Shown: positions 14,020 through 22,820 of the stretch, one piece after another
How positions within the stretch are numbered: position 1 is the stretch's first letter
Layout: the number at the start of each line of letters is the position of its first letter
Assembly: GCA_934101345.1 (NCBI GenBank)
Contig: CAKOQV010000006.1
Span: 1-34,459, forward strand
Reading direction: 5' to 3'
Source of the DNA: an uncultured Bacilli bacterium
GTDB taxonomy: Bacteria; Bacillota_I; Bacilli_A; RF39; UBA660
Length of the DNA: 34,459 bases
Made by a program: the position numbers and the translations under genes
Notes under the pieces: model-generated
What the model saw: only the letters and a program-made list of their open reading frames with translations
Databases searched by the model: none
Told to the model about the DNA's origin: nothing

Positions 14020-16533
14020 TCATTTTTCTATACAATTATCATTTTTTTGTTCACACCAATAATTAATACAATTTTCTCTATTCTTATTATCACACCTATA
14101 TATTTTTTGTGTCAAGTTTGCGGGAATTGTCTCATATAAATATCCATTAGGTCCGCAATTGGCTGGTGAAGGGTTTGTCCAAGAATATCTAACTACATGT
14201 CCTGATACACCATACCTTACACAATTCCATATTCTATTAACAGCTCTTTGGCATTTATCACCAGATTTAGTATAACCATTAGGACAATTATCAATTTTGT
14301 CAAATAAATATGTATTTGTCTTTACTATATTAGTATTACTTATGCATTTTACATATAGTGGTTCTTCATAATTATTTCCAGAATATGTAATAGTATTTTT
14401 ATTATTTTCAGTAACCTTAACAACATTATTATTAGCTATTATTTGGTTAACCCCGCTTATGGTACTACACTCAAAAGTATAATTATTATTATCAATTTTT
14501 GATAGTGAAACGACTGGATATTGGGTATCTATTTTAAATGTTACAGCCCATACTTTCATATTTCCAGCATTATCCTGTAATTTCACATAAAATAATCTGC
14601 TTCCATCTGAGTCTATTGGTCTATTGTAAATATTACTATCTATCGATATAGTTTCTTCTTTCAATACTGCTGATGAATTTAAGTTTATGTTTTTAATATC
14701 CTTATATTTTAAATCTTCATCAAGTGTTGTTGCTCCTGGATAATTATAGCCATAAGTTACTTTATAATTATATCCGCTAAGACTATCTGTTATTACAAAT
14801 CTTAATGTTGGTTTATAGTTAATCCAGCTAGTTGGTTCCTCAATATAGCCATTAGTAATTTTATAAATTCCATCAGCTGTTACTTTGGTATTACCATTTA
14901 AAAATGAGAATTCTACCGTAGGAGGCTCAGTATCTACCTTGAAATAGATATTTTTTGTTGTTTCATTACCTGCTTTATCTGTTGCTTTCACCGAATATAA
15001 TCTAAATCCACTTGATACTGATGATATAGTGTAATTATAATTTGTATCTAATGTTATTTCTTTAAAACTAATATTTGCTATATTTGGCGTTTCAGAGCTT
15101 CCATTACCAGCAGTAGCAACTTCAGCCTTTTTGTTTACCCCACTTAAATTATCTGTCACTGCAAATTTTAGTGTTGGATTAAAATTATTCCAAGTGATAG
15201 AACTAGAAGCACTATCTTCATTGTAGTTATTTATTTTACTATTATCTTTAAACATTGAAAATGTTATATTTGGTCTTGTTTTATCTAGTTTAACTTCATA
15301 CTTAACAACACTACTACAGTTATTTCCTATACATGCTTTTGCATAATATGTTGTGTTTTTAGTTTCAGTAGTAACTGAAACTGGATCTGTATAATCGTTA
15401 TTTAAATTATTTTCATTTGTACCATATTTTATAGTGGCAGTGGCATTTGTGTCATTATTAGTAATAATTAAATTAAAATTTTTATTATGCCATTTGCCTG
15501 ATGATTTGTCATCAGATGCTGTTATAATTGGTGCATATACAGTTTCATTTATTTTTTGTATGTCTTCTGTTTTTGTTTTTCTATTTGTTCCGTCAAATAC
15601 TTTAGCAATAAATGTTACATTATTTGAACTAGATTTGGAAATATCAAATTTTGGTTCTTTTTCTGTGATATTAAACGCTTCATTTTTTGATAATGTAGAT
15701 GGACCATATGTTATATTTGATGCATTAACTGTTACTGTTTTTTCTAAACTATCTATTATTTTTTCATTTTTAAAATCTACAGCAACTATATTAACTGTAT
15801 TATCTTGTGATTGTATTGTTGGTGTTTCTAATTCTGCAGTGTTTGCTGTGCTTTTTGCAATGGGTTCCCCATATTTGTTCGAAACGCATGTTAGCTTAAT
15901 ATTATAATTTATGCCATCTTTCAATTCAGAAAATGTATATGTCGAATCTTTTATATTAGATACTGTTTTATTTTCATTATTGCCATTTATTTCATACTTA
16001 TACTCTATATCTTCAGGAGTAATTTCTTTTACTGTACAGTTACCTTTTACTTTAATACTATTAGTAGTACTTTCTATAACTTCTAATTTTGCTTTTAATA
16101 AATTATTACATGTAGTTTCTTCTTCAGGAGCAGCAATTCTTCGGGATATAATTGCTTTTGTACCTGTATTTCTAGTAATTATAACAACAGCATTATTGTA
16201 TATTTTATACTCTTCTTTCATAGAATTACTATTGTCACTAAAATCTTTTTTCTGTTGTAGTCCTTTATTAATCATCCACCACACATTAATACAAGCATAC
16301 TCTTTATTTTGATCTTCTTCTACCCAGTCAGTATCATTCAAAAATTCTTTTGAATAAGTATCGGCACTCTTATATATACTTTGAATTGAAACTTTTAAAG
16401 CCTCTTCTTTAGCTTTTTTAACTTGGGTAACAATAAAATATGTCCCAATTGATAAAACTAAACCTGTTATAAATATTACTGCAAGTAACTCTACTAAAGT
16501 AAAGCCTTTGTTTGATATTTTTTTTATATTCAC
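14020..16533 (-). CDS. Very large type IV pilin-like surface protein
   Basis: About 837 residues. The N-terminus has a prepilin signature, NKGFTLVELLAVIFITGLVL, with the G|F cleavage site, Glu at mature position 5 and a continuing hydrophobic helix. Next come a short coiled helix (KKAKEEALKVSIQSIYKSAD), a fibronectin-III-like part at about 155-235, then repeated Ig-like units marked by DKTRPNITFS, DTEPPTVEFS and DTQYPVVSLS. The C-terminal 100 residues are rich in cysteine and Trp/Tyr. Ordinary pilins are 130-200 residues, so this looks like a tip or adhesin-type pilin. GTG at 16533, five bases after AGGTGAT, is preferred; a GTG at 16542 is also open. No pilus ATPase, platform protein or prepilin peptidase is in the window. 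Confidence 0.8.
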   Translation of the reverse strand: MNIKKISNKGFTLVELLAVIFITGLVLSIGTYFIVTQVKKAKEEALKVSIQSIYKSADTYSKEFLNDTDWVEEDQNKEYACINVWWMINKGLQQKKDFSDNSNSMKEEYKIYNNAVVIITRNTGTKAIISRRIAAPEEETTCNNLLKAKLEVIESTTNSIKVKGNCTVKEITPEDIEYKYEINGNNENKTVSNIKDSTYTFSELKDGINYNIKLTCVSNKYGEPIAKSTANTAELETPTIQSQDNTVNIVAVDFKNEKIIDSLEKTVTVNASNITYGPSTLSKNEAFNITEKEPKFDISKSSSNNVTFIAKVFDGTNRKTKTEDIQKINETVYAPIITASDDKSSGKWHNKNFNLIITNNDTNATATIKYGTNENNLNNDYTDPVSVTTETKNTTYYAKACIGNNCSSVVKYEVKLDKTRPNITFSMFKDNSKINNYNEDSASSSITWNNFNPTLKFAVTDNLSGVNKKAEVATAGNGSSETPNIANISFKEITLDTNYNYTISSVSSGFRLYSVKATDKAGNETTKNIYFKVDTEPPTVEFSFLNGNTKVTADGIYKITNGYIEEPTSWINYKPTLRFVITDSLSGYNYKVTYGYNYPGATTLDEDLKYKDIKNINLNSSAVLKEETISIDSNIYNRPIDSDGSRLFYVKLQDNAGNMKVWAVTFKIDTQYPVVSLSKIDNNNYTFECSTISGVNQIIANNNVVKVTENNKNTITYSGNNYEEPLYVKCISNTNIVKTNTYLFDKIDNCPNGYTKSGDKCQRAVNRIWNCVRYGVSGHVVRYSWTNPSPANCGPNGYLYETIPANLTQKIYRCDNKNRENCINYWCEQKNDNCIEK

Positions 16534-16555
16534 CTTTATCACCTACCATACTTAA

Positions 16556-16584
16556 ATTATATAGTAAAAAGAAAAAAAGAGCAA
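16556..16584 (-). promoter_or_regulatory. Promoter of the pilin-like operon
   Basis: On the minus strand TTGCTC (16579-16584), 17 bases (T-rich), TATAAT (16556-16561), about 23 bases before the GTG start. Confidence 0.6.
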
Positions 16585-16589
16585 GTATT

Positions 16590-18767
16590 TTATATCCTTA
16601 TTGGATCAAAATCAAACTCTACTTTTATCTTATTATTACTTTTATACATATTATCAATAAATTTTAATGTCTCATATAAATTATCATCCTTTTGGTATTT
16701 TATTATTATCTGATAATGATATATATTATTTATTTTAAACATACTTGCAGTTGTTGGTCCTAATATTATACTATTATTTAACTTGCTCTTTAAATAGTTA
16801 CCTATTTTATTAGCTTCTTCAAAGCCAGTATTATAATCTTTTGAAGTGATACTAATTAATGTCATATAATAATATGGTGAATATTTAAGCATTTTTCTTA
16901 TTTTCATTTCTTCTTTATAGAAACTTATATAATCATGTTTTGAGGATAGTTCTATACTATAATGCTCTTTGTTATATGTTTGAATTATTACTTCACCAGG
17001 ATTTGTACTACGACCGGCTCTACCGGATACTTGAGAAAGTAACTGAAAGGTATTTTCTCCCGCTCTAAAATCTGGTACCATAAGAGAGGAATCTGCCGAA
17101 ACTACTCCTACTAATGTTACTAAGGGAAAATCTAACCCTTTAGCTATCATTTGGGTTCCTATTAATATATCATATTTATGGCTACCAAAGTCATCTATAA
17201 TTTTTTCATGTTGCCCTTTTTTACTGGTAGTATCTACATCCATCCTAACTATTTTAGCTTTATACAATTTATGTAATTCTTCTTCTAACTTTTCAGTACC
17301 AAGACCATAATCTTTAACATTTTTACCACCACATTTAGGGCATTTATCATTTAATGGTACTGATTTACCGCAATAGTGACATTTTAAATTGTTACTACTT
17401 TTGTGATAAGTATATGTAATATCACAGTTTGGACATTTCAAAGTATAACCACAGTCTTTGCATGTTATTACTGAAGAGTAGCCTCTTCTATTTAAAAGAA
17501 GTATTATTTGTTCGTTCTTAGATAATTTTTCACTTATTTTTTCTTTTAAAATACTAGATAGTATAAAATTACCTTTTTTTACTTCTTCTTTCATATCTAC
17601 TATTTGTACTTTTGGAAGTGTGCTTGTTCCTACTCTGGTGGTTAGAGTAAGTAATTCATATACTTTATTACCTGCTCTTGCCATTGATTCTAGACTAGGA
17701 GTTGCACTACCAAGTAATACTGGACACTTATGATAGTTACTACGCCAAATAGCTACACTCTTAGCATTATATCTAGGGTGATTTTCTTGTTTATATGATG
17801 ATGTATGTTCTTCATCTATTATGATAACTCCGATATTATCAAATGGTACAAAAATAGCACTTCTAGTACCTATTACTATTTTTGATTTGCCTTCTGTTAT
17901 TTTTCTATATTCATCATATCTTTCGGTATCTGACAATTTAGAATGTAACACTGATATTATATTACCAAATCTAGAGATAAATTTTCCTACTATTTGCGGA
18001 GTTAAACTTATTTCGGGAACCAACATGATTGCATTTTTACCATTATTAATTACATTTTCTATAATATTCATATATACTTCTGTTTTGCCAGAACCAGTTA
18101 CTCCATATAATAAAAATGTTTTAGAAGCTCCAAAAGAATTAATAACTTTATCAGCTACTTTTTGTTGTTCATTAGTTAATTCTACTTTTTTATAATTATG
18201 CATTCCAGTATAATTATATCTTTTTTCTTCTTCCATAATTATTTTTGCAAAACCATATTTAATAATAGTATTAATACTACTAGTCATTTTTGTTATAAGA
18301 ATATCTCCTTCTTTTAACTTACATAGTAAATTTATTTGGCTTTCATATTTACAGTTTTTAATATAATTATCTATTTCCTCTATGCTTTTAACTCTTTTTA
18401 AATATTTATTATATTTTATTTTAATATTGGTATTTATTTCAGCTTTTAAAGCCTTTGGTAGCATTACTTGATATGCTGAAACTAATGAACATAAAAGTTT
18501 ATTACTCATATATTCTCCCAGAAGAAGCATTTCTTTATTTAATACAGGGGTTTCGTCTACTATATCAATAATATCTTTTATTTTATTTTTATCATAATTA
18601 ATATCTGGATTAATTTTTGTAACAAAGCCTTCCAAAAACATTTTACCAAAGCTTATTTTTACTCTAATGCCTACTTTTATTTTATTAATCAATTCATTTG
18701 GTACTGAATAAATATAATTTTGATCTACTGCTTTAGCACCAATTTGAGTTAATACATTAATATACAT
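16590..18767 (-). CDS. priA: Primosomal protein N' (replication restart helicase PriA)
   Basis: A 725-residue superfamily 2 helicase that reloads the replisome at stalled forks. The N-terminal DNA-binding domain starts MYINVLTQIGAKAVDQNYIY. Walker A is GVTGSGKTE at 222-230 and the Walker B box is DEEH. Eight cysteines in four CxxC pairs (CKDC, CPNC, CHYC, CPKC) bind two zinc ions. C-terminal helicase motifs include GTQMIAKGLDFPLVTLVGVV and QVSGRAGR. The length is close to the family norm (about 730-800). I prefer ATG 18767, behind GGGTGAT, over the GTG four codons upstream. It is not obviously co-transcribed with its neighbours. Confidence 0.96.
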   Translation of the reverse strand: MYINVLTQIGAKAVDQNYIYSVPNELINKIKVGIRVKISFGKMFLEGFVTKINPDINYDKNKIKDIIDIVDETPVLNKEMLLLGEYMSNKLLCSLVSAYQVMLPKALKAEINTNIKIKYNKYLKRVKSIEEIDNYIKNCKYESQINLLCKLKEGDILITKMTSSINTIIKYGFAKIIMEEEKRYNYTGMHNYKKVELTNEQQKVADKVINSFGASKTFLLYGVTGSGKTEVYMNIIENVINNGKNAIMLVPEISLTPQIVGKFISRFGNIISVLHSKLSDTERYDEYRKITEGKSKIVIGTRSAIFVPFDNIGVIIIDEEHTSSYKQENHPRYNAKSVAIWRSNYHKCPVLLGSATPSLESMARAGNKVYELLTLTTRVGTSTLPKVQIVDMKEEVKKGNFILSSILKEKISEKLSKNEQIILLLNRRGYSSVITCKDCGYTLKCPNCDITYTYHKSSNNLKCHYCGKSVPLNDKCPKCGGKNVKDYGLGTEKLEEELHKLYKAKIVRMDVDTTSKKGQHEKIIDDFGSHKYDILIGTQMIAKGLDFPLVTLVGVVSADSSLMVPDFRAGENTFQLLSQVSGRAGRSTNPGEVIIQTYNKEHYSIELSSKHDYISFYKEEMKIRKMLKYSPYYYMTLISITSKDYNTGFEEANKIGNYLKSKLNNSIILGPTTASMFKINNIYHYQIIIKYQKDDNLYETLKFIDNMYKSNNKIKVEFDFDPIRI

Positions 18768-18854
18768 ACTATCACCCACACATAATAATTTGATTTTATC
18801 ATATTGTTTATTTATATTTTAAATATTGTTATAAAATATCAAAATTAAGTGATT

Positions 18855-18885
18855 AAAAGATGACTATATTTGTTATAGCCATCTT
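18855..18885 (-). terminator. Terminator of the 126-residue gene
   Basis: On the minus strand AAGATGGCTATA pairs with TATAGTCATCTT around ACAAA (12 pairs, one G-U), followed by TTTT. It overlaps the stop codon of the gene ending at 18873. Confidence 0.8.
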
Positions 18886-19253
18886 CCATTAGTAATATTT
18901 AATATTTCATTATTTTCATATTTATTTGTATAGTTAATTATTTTCTTAATTAAATTTTTAATACTCTTATCACTATTTAAGTCAATATCTCTTATATTAA
19001 TTATTTTTTTGAGACCTATTTTATATTTATAACTATTTACATATAAATAAAGACTTTTATCTATTAACTTAATTATCTTTACTTCTTCTTCATTATCGAC
19101 ATTACAAGAAAATATTAAATCTTTATACCAGTCTATTAAATCAAACGATAATTCATCTTCATAGTCAACTTCTGAATTTATTATTTCATCATAATGATGG
19201 CAACATTTAAGTATTTTTTTCACATTCAATATATCTATGGTTTGTGTAATCAT
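18873..19253 (-). CDS. Hypothetical cytosolic protein, 126 residues
   Basis: I do not recognise this protein. It is acidic in the first half (SEVDYEDELSFDLIDWYKD) and lysine/isoleucine-rich in the second, with no membrane segment. A CCHH cluster at residues 17-20 (ILKCCHHYDEI) and one later cysteine could hold a metal, but spacing fits no known zinc motif. The gene is well formed: promoter TTTACA-17-TATAAT at 19278-19306, AAAGGAG before the ATG, and a strong terminator over the stop codon. It is therefore a single-gene transcript. Its small size and lack of neighbours in the same unit give no hint of its job. Confidence 0.7.
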   Translation of the reverse strand: MITQTIDILNVKKILKCCHHYDEIINSEVDYEDELSFDLIDWYKDLIFSCNVDNEEEVKIIKLIDKSLYLYVNSYKYKIGLKKIINIRDIDLNSDKSIKNLIKKIINYTNKYENNEILNITNGRWL

Positions 19254-19277
19254 AAATTCTCCTTTATTTACACCTAC

Positions 19278-19306
19278 ATTATAACAATAGTTAATTTATT
19301 TGTAAA
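19278..19306 (-). promoter_or_regulatory. Promoter of the 126-residue gene
   Basis: TTTACA (19301-19306), 17 bases, TATAAT (19278-19283) on the minus strand, 25 bases before the ATG. Confidence 0.7.
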
Positions 19307-19319
19307 GCAGTTCGACATA

Positions 19320-19529
19320 TTAAGATTTTTTTCTAATTATTTTATTGTTTTCGTAATTTGTTTCTTCTTTTTCAATAGTCCAAGATAGTTCTTCTGCTAT
19401 ATTTTCAATTTTCTCCTCTATCTCTTCTAATTTTCTTCTAGTGGCTTCTGTTATGTCACCATTGATAATAGCTATTCTTAATTTTAATTTTTCATTTTCT
19501 AGTTTATAATAATCATTTAATGTATACAT
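19320..19529 (-). CDS. Hypothetical small coiled-coil protein, 69 residues
   Basis: A charged, helical 69-residue protein with heptad-like leucine/isoleucine spacing across KLEEIEEKIENIAEELSWTI, so probably a short coiled coil. It has no cysteine and no membrane part. AGGAG lies six bases before the ATG. It begins 20 bases after a strong hairpin that ends yneF, so it depends either on read-through or on a promoter I cannot see. I do not recognise a family. It could be a small regulator or adaptor of the sirA-yneF group, but that is only position-based. Confidence 0.6.
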   Translation of the reverse strand: MYTLNDYYKLENEKLKLRIAIINGDITEATRRKLEEIEEKIENIAEELSWTIEKEETNYENNKIIRKKS

Positions 19530-19544
19530 TTTTTACTCCTATCT

Positions 19545-19581
19545 TAAAATAGATGAATAAATCACATAAATTTATTCATCT
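19545..19581 (-). terminator. Hairpin/terminator at the yneF stop codon
   Basis: Perfect 12-base arms AGATGAATAAAT (19551-19562) and ATTTATTCATCT (19570-19581) with a seven-base loop, followed on the minus strand by ATTTTAA. The U-run is short, so it may terminate only partly or stabilise the mRNA end. Confidence 0.65.
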
Positions 19582-19777
19582 GTTTCATCATTTGATTAAC
19601 TTGTTTTTGTGATGGTGTTCTTCCCATCTGACTCATCATCGTTTTAATCATTTGTTCATTTATAGGTGGATTTTTCTTTAATTCTTTTTTCATTAATTTT
19701 CTAGCTACTAGAAAGCCAATTACTGTTCCTAGTACAAGACCACCTAAGGCATATAATAAATCCCATAACCATTGCAT
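19562..19777 (-). CDS. yneF: YneF, UPF0154 family small membrane protein
   Basis: A 71-residue protein with one N-terminal membrane helix (about 5-25: LLYALGGLVLGTVIGFLVAR) followed by a conserved basic tail with NPPINEQMIKTMMSQMGRTP and SQKQVNQMMKQM. This is the UPF0154/YneF pattern at the family's usual length. The function of the family is not known. AAGGAGG sits just ahead of the ATG. In Bacillus subtilis yneF follows sirA (yneE) and the transketolase gene. The same order is kept here, which supports both this call and the SirA call. Confidence 0.9.
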   Translation of the reverse strand: MQWLWDLLYALGGLVLGTVIGFLVARKLMKKELKKNPPINEQMIKTMMSQMGRTPSQKQVNQMMKQMNKFM

Positions 19778-19828
19778 GTTATATCCCTCCTTAAGATAAT
19801 TTTACTATTAAATTAGTATTTTGTAAAG

Positions 19829-20266
19829 TTATTTTACTAATTCTACACTACTCTTCTTATTATATAATTTACATAACCAAAAATAATCCATATTTTCAAA
19901 GTCACATACAAATAAATTATTATTATAATTATTTAGATATTTAAAGAATACAGAATAATTATTCTCAGTAATTAGTTTTATATTATAATTATTTATTTGA
20001 AGAGTACTATTCTCACTAGTATTTAAGTTATGTTTATTACCATTTCTATTATAACCATATTTTAATTTGAACTCATAATATATATATTCATTTAACATAG
20101 CTTTATTAAAGGGAACTGCTACCGTTTCAAAATTCCTATAAGTATTTAAACTATCATAACTCTTAGAATAATATATTTCTTCAAATATTTTATACATCTT
20201 AAATGGTTTATTTTTATACATATAACTAAAATATCTATTAACATTAAAAATATAGTATGTTCTCAT
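19829..20266 (-). CDS. sirA: SirA-like sporulation inhibitor of replication
   Basis: A 145-residue protein starting MRTYYIFNVNRYFSYMYKN, with KPFKMYKIFEEIYYSKS after it. This resembles the SirA/YneE pattern of Tyr-Tyr strand, then xYxxxPxxLYxLLxxIY. In Bacillus, SirA is made under Spo0A control and binds DnaA domain I to stop new rounds of replication once sporulation is committed. Sequence similarity by eye is modest. The call gains weight from synteny with transketolase upstream and yneF downstream, as in B. subtilis, and from the other sporulation genes in the window. The protein is rich in Asn and Tyr. GGTGAT precedes the ATG. Confidence 0.72.
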   Translation of the reverse strand: MRTYYIFNVNRYFSYMYKNKPFKMYKIFEEIYYSKSYDSLNTYRNFETVAVPFNKAMLNEYIYYEFKLKYGYNRNGNKHNLNTSENSTLQINNYNIKLITENNYSVFFKYLNNYNNNLFVCDFENMDYFWLCKLYNKKSSVELVK

Positions 20267-20315
20267 AATATCACCATAGTAATATTAACATACTATATTT
20301 ATATATTTTGTCGAA

Positions 20316-22280
20316 TTATAAACTATTTTTTATTCTTATAATTATATCTGTTAAATCTAGTTCATAATATGATAATACTTCTTCTTCTGTACCAGTTCTT
20401 CCAAAGTCAGTTACTCCGATAAAGTCGTCTTGATTTACTAGACGGTACCAATTTGCATCATTAGATAGTTCTAAAGCCATTCTTCTGTAACCACGAGGTA
20501 AGACTTGTTCTTGATAATCTTTATCCTGTTTTAGGAATAAACCCAAGTTTGGCATTGATACTACTCTCGCTTCAATATAGTTTTTTAGTAGTTCATCCTT
20601 TATCTTCATAGCCAGTTCTACTTCAGAACCTGTAGCTATTAGTATAAGATCTAGTCTAGTTCTTACTTCACTTATTATATATCCCCCGCGTGAAGTTTTA
20701 TCTGAACTAGTATGTTTCATAGTTTCATTATGCCCTTTAGGTAATACTAAAGCACTAGGTTTTCCTTCTTTTAGAATATAATTCCAACTACCTATTAATT
20801 CTTTATAATCTGCTGGTCTAAAGACATTAAGTCCAGGTATATTTCTTAAATTACCAAGTTCTTCAATTGGTTCATGTGTCTTGCCTTCTTGACCCATTCT
20901 TACGCTATCATGAGTAAAGATATAAGTTACTGGTAGTTTCATCATCGAGGACATTCTTATTTCAGGCATCATTTTGTCCGCTAAAGCTAAATAAGTACTG
21001 CCAAAACTTCTTATATTAGTAAGAGCAAGGCCATTCATGATTGCTCCCATTAGAGATTCTCTTACGCCAAAGTTAATATTTCTGCCAGTATTTTCATCAT
21101 AAGTAAACTCTTTCTTACCTTTTAGATAAGTCTTAGTACTACAGACCATGTCAGAACTTCCACCCATAAAATTAGGTATGAATGATGCTATAACATTCAT
21201 TATTTGGTAGTTAATATCACGCATAGCTTTATCTTCGAATATTTTACTAGTATCAATAACTGCTGCTATATCAAGAATTATCTTATCATTTTCTATTACT
21301 AAGTTAAGATTATCTTTTTCACTATCAGTTGCATTAGCAATATACATCTCATATTCATTATACCAATCCCTATAATAGTCGTCAGTTCCTTCTTTAATAA
21401 ATTTTAATAAGTTATTTCTTGCTTCTTCGTCAAAAGCAAACTCTCCAGTTCCTTTTAACTCTGCTCGTATATTATTTAAATCTTCTAATTCTAAATTAGA
21501 ATGTATTTTATTTGTTCCTTCATATTTAGAGTATACTCCAAGTACAGTATTAATCTTGATAATTGTAGGTTTATTGCTTTTTTTGGCTTTTTCTATGGCA
21601 TTAGATATTTCACCAACTGAGTCACCATTTTTTACTTCAAGAGTATTCCAGTTCATACTCTTAAATCTATCTAGAACATTCTCATCAAATGTTTTATCAG
21701 TACTACCATCAGCAGTCATCTCATTGGAATCATATAATACTATTAAATTATCTAAAGATAGTGTTCCCGCTAGTGAAGCCGCTTCATAAGATATTCCCTC
21801 CATCATATCACCTTCAGAACATATACAATAGATATTATAGTCAAATAATGGATTCTTTTTTCTATTAAAAGTAGCTGCTAAATACTTTTCACCAATTGCC
21901 ATACCTACTGAAGTAGCTAATCCTTCTCCTGGTAAACCAGTAGTACACTCTATTCTACTATTTAAATCATATTCAGGATAAGCTGACAATGATGATGTTA
22001 TTCTTCTATAGCTTTTTAACTCTTCTAGTGAATAGTCGTCTAAGCAATAGAATAAACTAGCATATAAAAGAGCAGAAGCATGTCCTGAAGATAATACTAA
22101 TCTATCTCTGTTACACCAGGCCTTTCTTTCTAAATCAAACTTTAAATGATATGCTAATAGTGTATACATAGTTGGAGCTAAATCTAAGGCTATTCCAGGA
22201 TGACCAGAACCAGCGGTATTTATCATATCAAGTGATAATAGTCTTAAATCGTTAATAATTCTTTTTTCATTTAGTTTCAT
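20316..22280 (-). CDS. tkt: Transketolase
   Basis: A 654-residue thiamine-diphosphate enzyme that moves two-carbon units between sugar phosphates in the pentose phosphate pathway. It shows the N-terminal NTAGSGHPGIALDLAPTMY block, SSGHASALLY, and the cofactor-binding GDMMEG motif (SEGDMMEGISYEAASLAG), with Asn at the expected place further on. The central Pyr domain has GVRESLMGAIMNG, and HDSVRMGQEGKTHEP carries substrate-binding residues. Length matches the family (about 660). A consensus promoter lies at 22305-22333, after the terminator of the serS operon, and AAGGTAGGT precedes the ATG. It heads the conserved tkt-sirA-yneF order. Confidence 0.96.
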   Translation of the reverse strand: MKLNEKRIINDLRLLSLDMINTAGSGHPGIALDLAPTMYTLLAYHLKFDLERKAWCNRDRLVLSSGHASALLYASLFYCLDDYSLEELKSYRRITSSLSAYPEYDLNSRIECTTGLPGEGLATSVGMAIGEKYLAATFNRKKNPLFDYNIYCICSEGDMMEGISYEAASLAGTLSLDNLIVLYDSNEMTADGSTDKTFDENVLDRFKSMNWNTLEVKNGDSVGEISNAIEKAKKSNKPTIIKINTVLGVYSKYEGTNKIHSNLELEDLNNIRAELKGTGEFAFDEEARNNLLKFIKEGTDDYYRDWYNEYEMYIANATDSEKDNLNLVIENDKIILDIAAVIDTSKIFEDKAMRDINYQIMNVIASFIPNFMGGSSDMVCSTKTYLKGKKEFTYDENTGRNINFGVRESLMGAIMNGLALTNIRSFGSTYLALADKMMPEIRMSSMMKLPVTYIFTHDSVRMGQEGKTHEPIEELGNLRNIPGLNVFRPADYKELIGSWNYILKEGKPSALVLPKGHNETMKHTSSDKTSRGGYIISEVRTRLDLILIATGSEVELAMKIKDELLKNYIEARVVSMPNLGLFLKQDKDYQEQVLPRGYRRMALELSNDANWYRLVNQDDFIGVTDFGRTGTEEEVLSYYELDLTDIIIRIKNSL

Positions 22281-22304
22281 ATTTATTACCTACCTTACAA
22301 GTTA

Positions 22305-22333
22305 ATTATAAGAAATATAGTGAAAAATGTCAA
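22305..22333 (-). promoter_or_regulatory. Promoter of transketolase
   Basis: Exact consensus TTGACA (22328-22333), 17 bases, TATAAT (22305-22310) on the minus strand. It starts where the T-run of the upstream terminator ends. Confidence 0.88.
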
Positions 22334-22363
22334 TAAAAAAGAAGGTTAGCTTAGTAATCTTCC
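22334..22363 (-). terminator. Terminator of the serS operon
   Basis: On the minus strand GGAAGATTA (22355-22363) pairs with TAACCTTCT (22340-22348) with one mismatch, followed by TTTTTT. Confidence 0.75.
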
Positions 22364-22385
22364 TATACTTTACACTCTTTAAATG

Positions 22386-22817
22386 TTATTTAACTATTTC
22401 TACTTTTATCTTTTCGTTTTTATGACATTTTACTTCAAATTTATTACTACACTTAGGACATTTAACAGTATGTTTTCCTTTCTTTAGTGGTAATCTAATC
22501 TTCTGCTTACAATTAGGGCATTTCTTATACATATAAGTATTTCGATCTTTATATTTCTTTTTATTATAATTATATGTACTTAATATCTTATTCTTTATCT
22601 TTAAATACATATCATTTTCTTTTCTTCTTCGATAGATATTTTTAGATAATACTCTATATATCATTATAATTATAAGTAATACTTCTATTACAGCAATTAT
22701 TTTGCTTCTTATAAAGATATTTATTAGTATTAGAATAGTATATATAACTAATAATACTTTATATAAGTCATCTATTCCATATCTTCCTATCATAAAAGTT
22801 CTAAGTTTATTATTCAT
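22386..22817 (-). CDS. Zinc-ribbon membrane protein of unknown function
   Basis: A 143-residue protein with two hydrophobic segments (about 17-35 and 38-56), a basic middle, and a C-terminal zinc ribbon at about 98-128: CPNC at 99-102 and CPKC after KKGKHTV, a four-cysteine zinc site. The family is unnamed; such membrane-plus-ribbon proteins are common in gut Firmicutes. The gene starts three bases after the serS stop codon and ends at a terminator, so it is the last gene of the T-box operon. Its expression should therefore rise when tRNA-Ser is uncharged, although its role is unknown. Confidence 0.75.
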   Translation of the reverse strand: MNNKLRTFMIGRYGIDDLYKVLLVIYTILILINIFIRSKIIAVIEVLLIIIMIYRVLSKNIYRRRKENDMYLKIKNKILSTYNYNKKKYKDRNTYMYKKCPNCKQKIRLPLKKGKHTVKCPKCSNKFEVKCHKNEKIKVEIVK

Positions 22818-22820
22818 AGT

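Noticed and set aside
15434..16312. Two long plus-strand open frames (157 and 133 residues) inside the pilin-like gene
   Set aside because: They are the antisense of the repetitive pilin-like coding sequence, have no ribosome binding sites and encode no recognisable domain.
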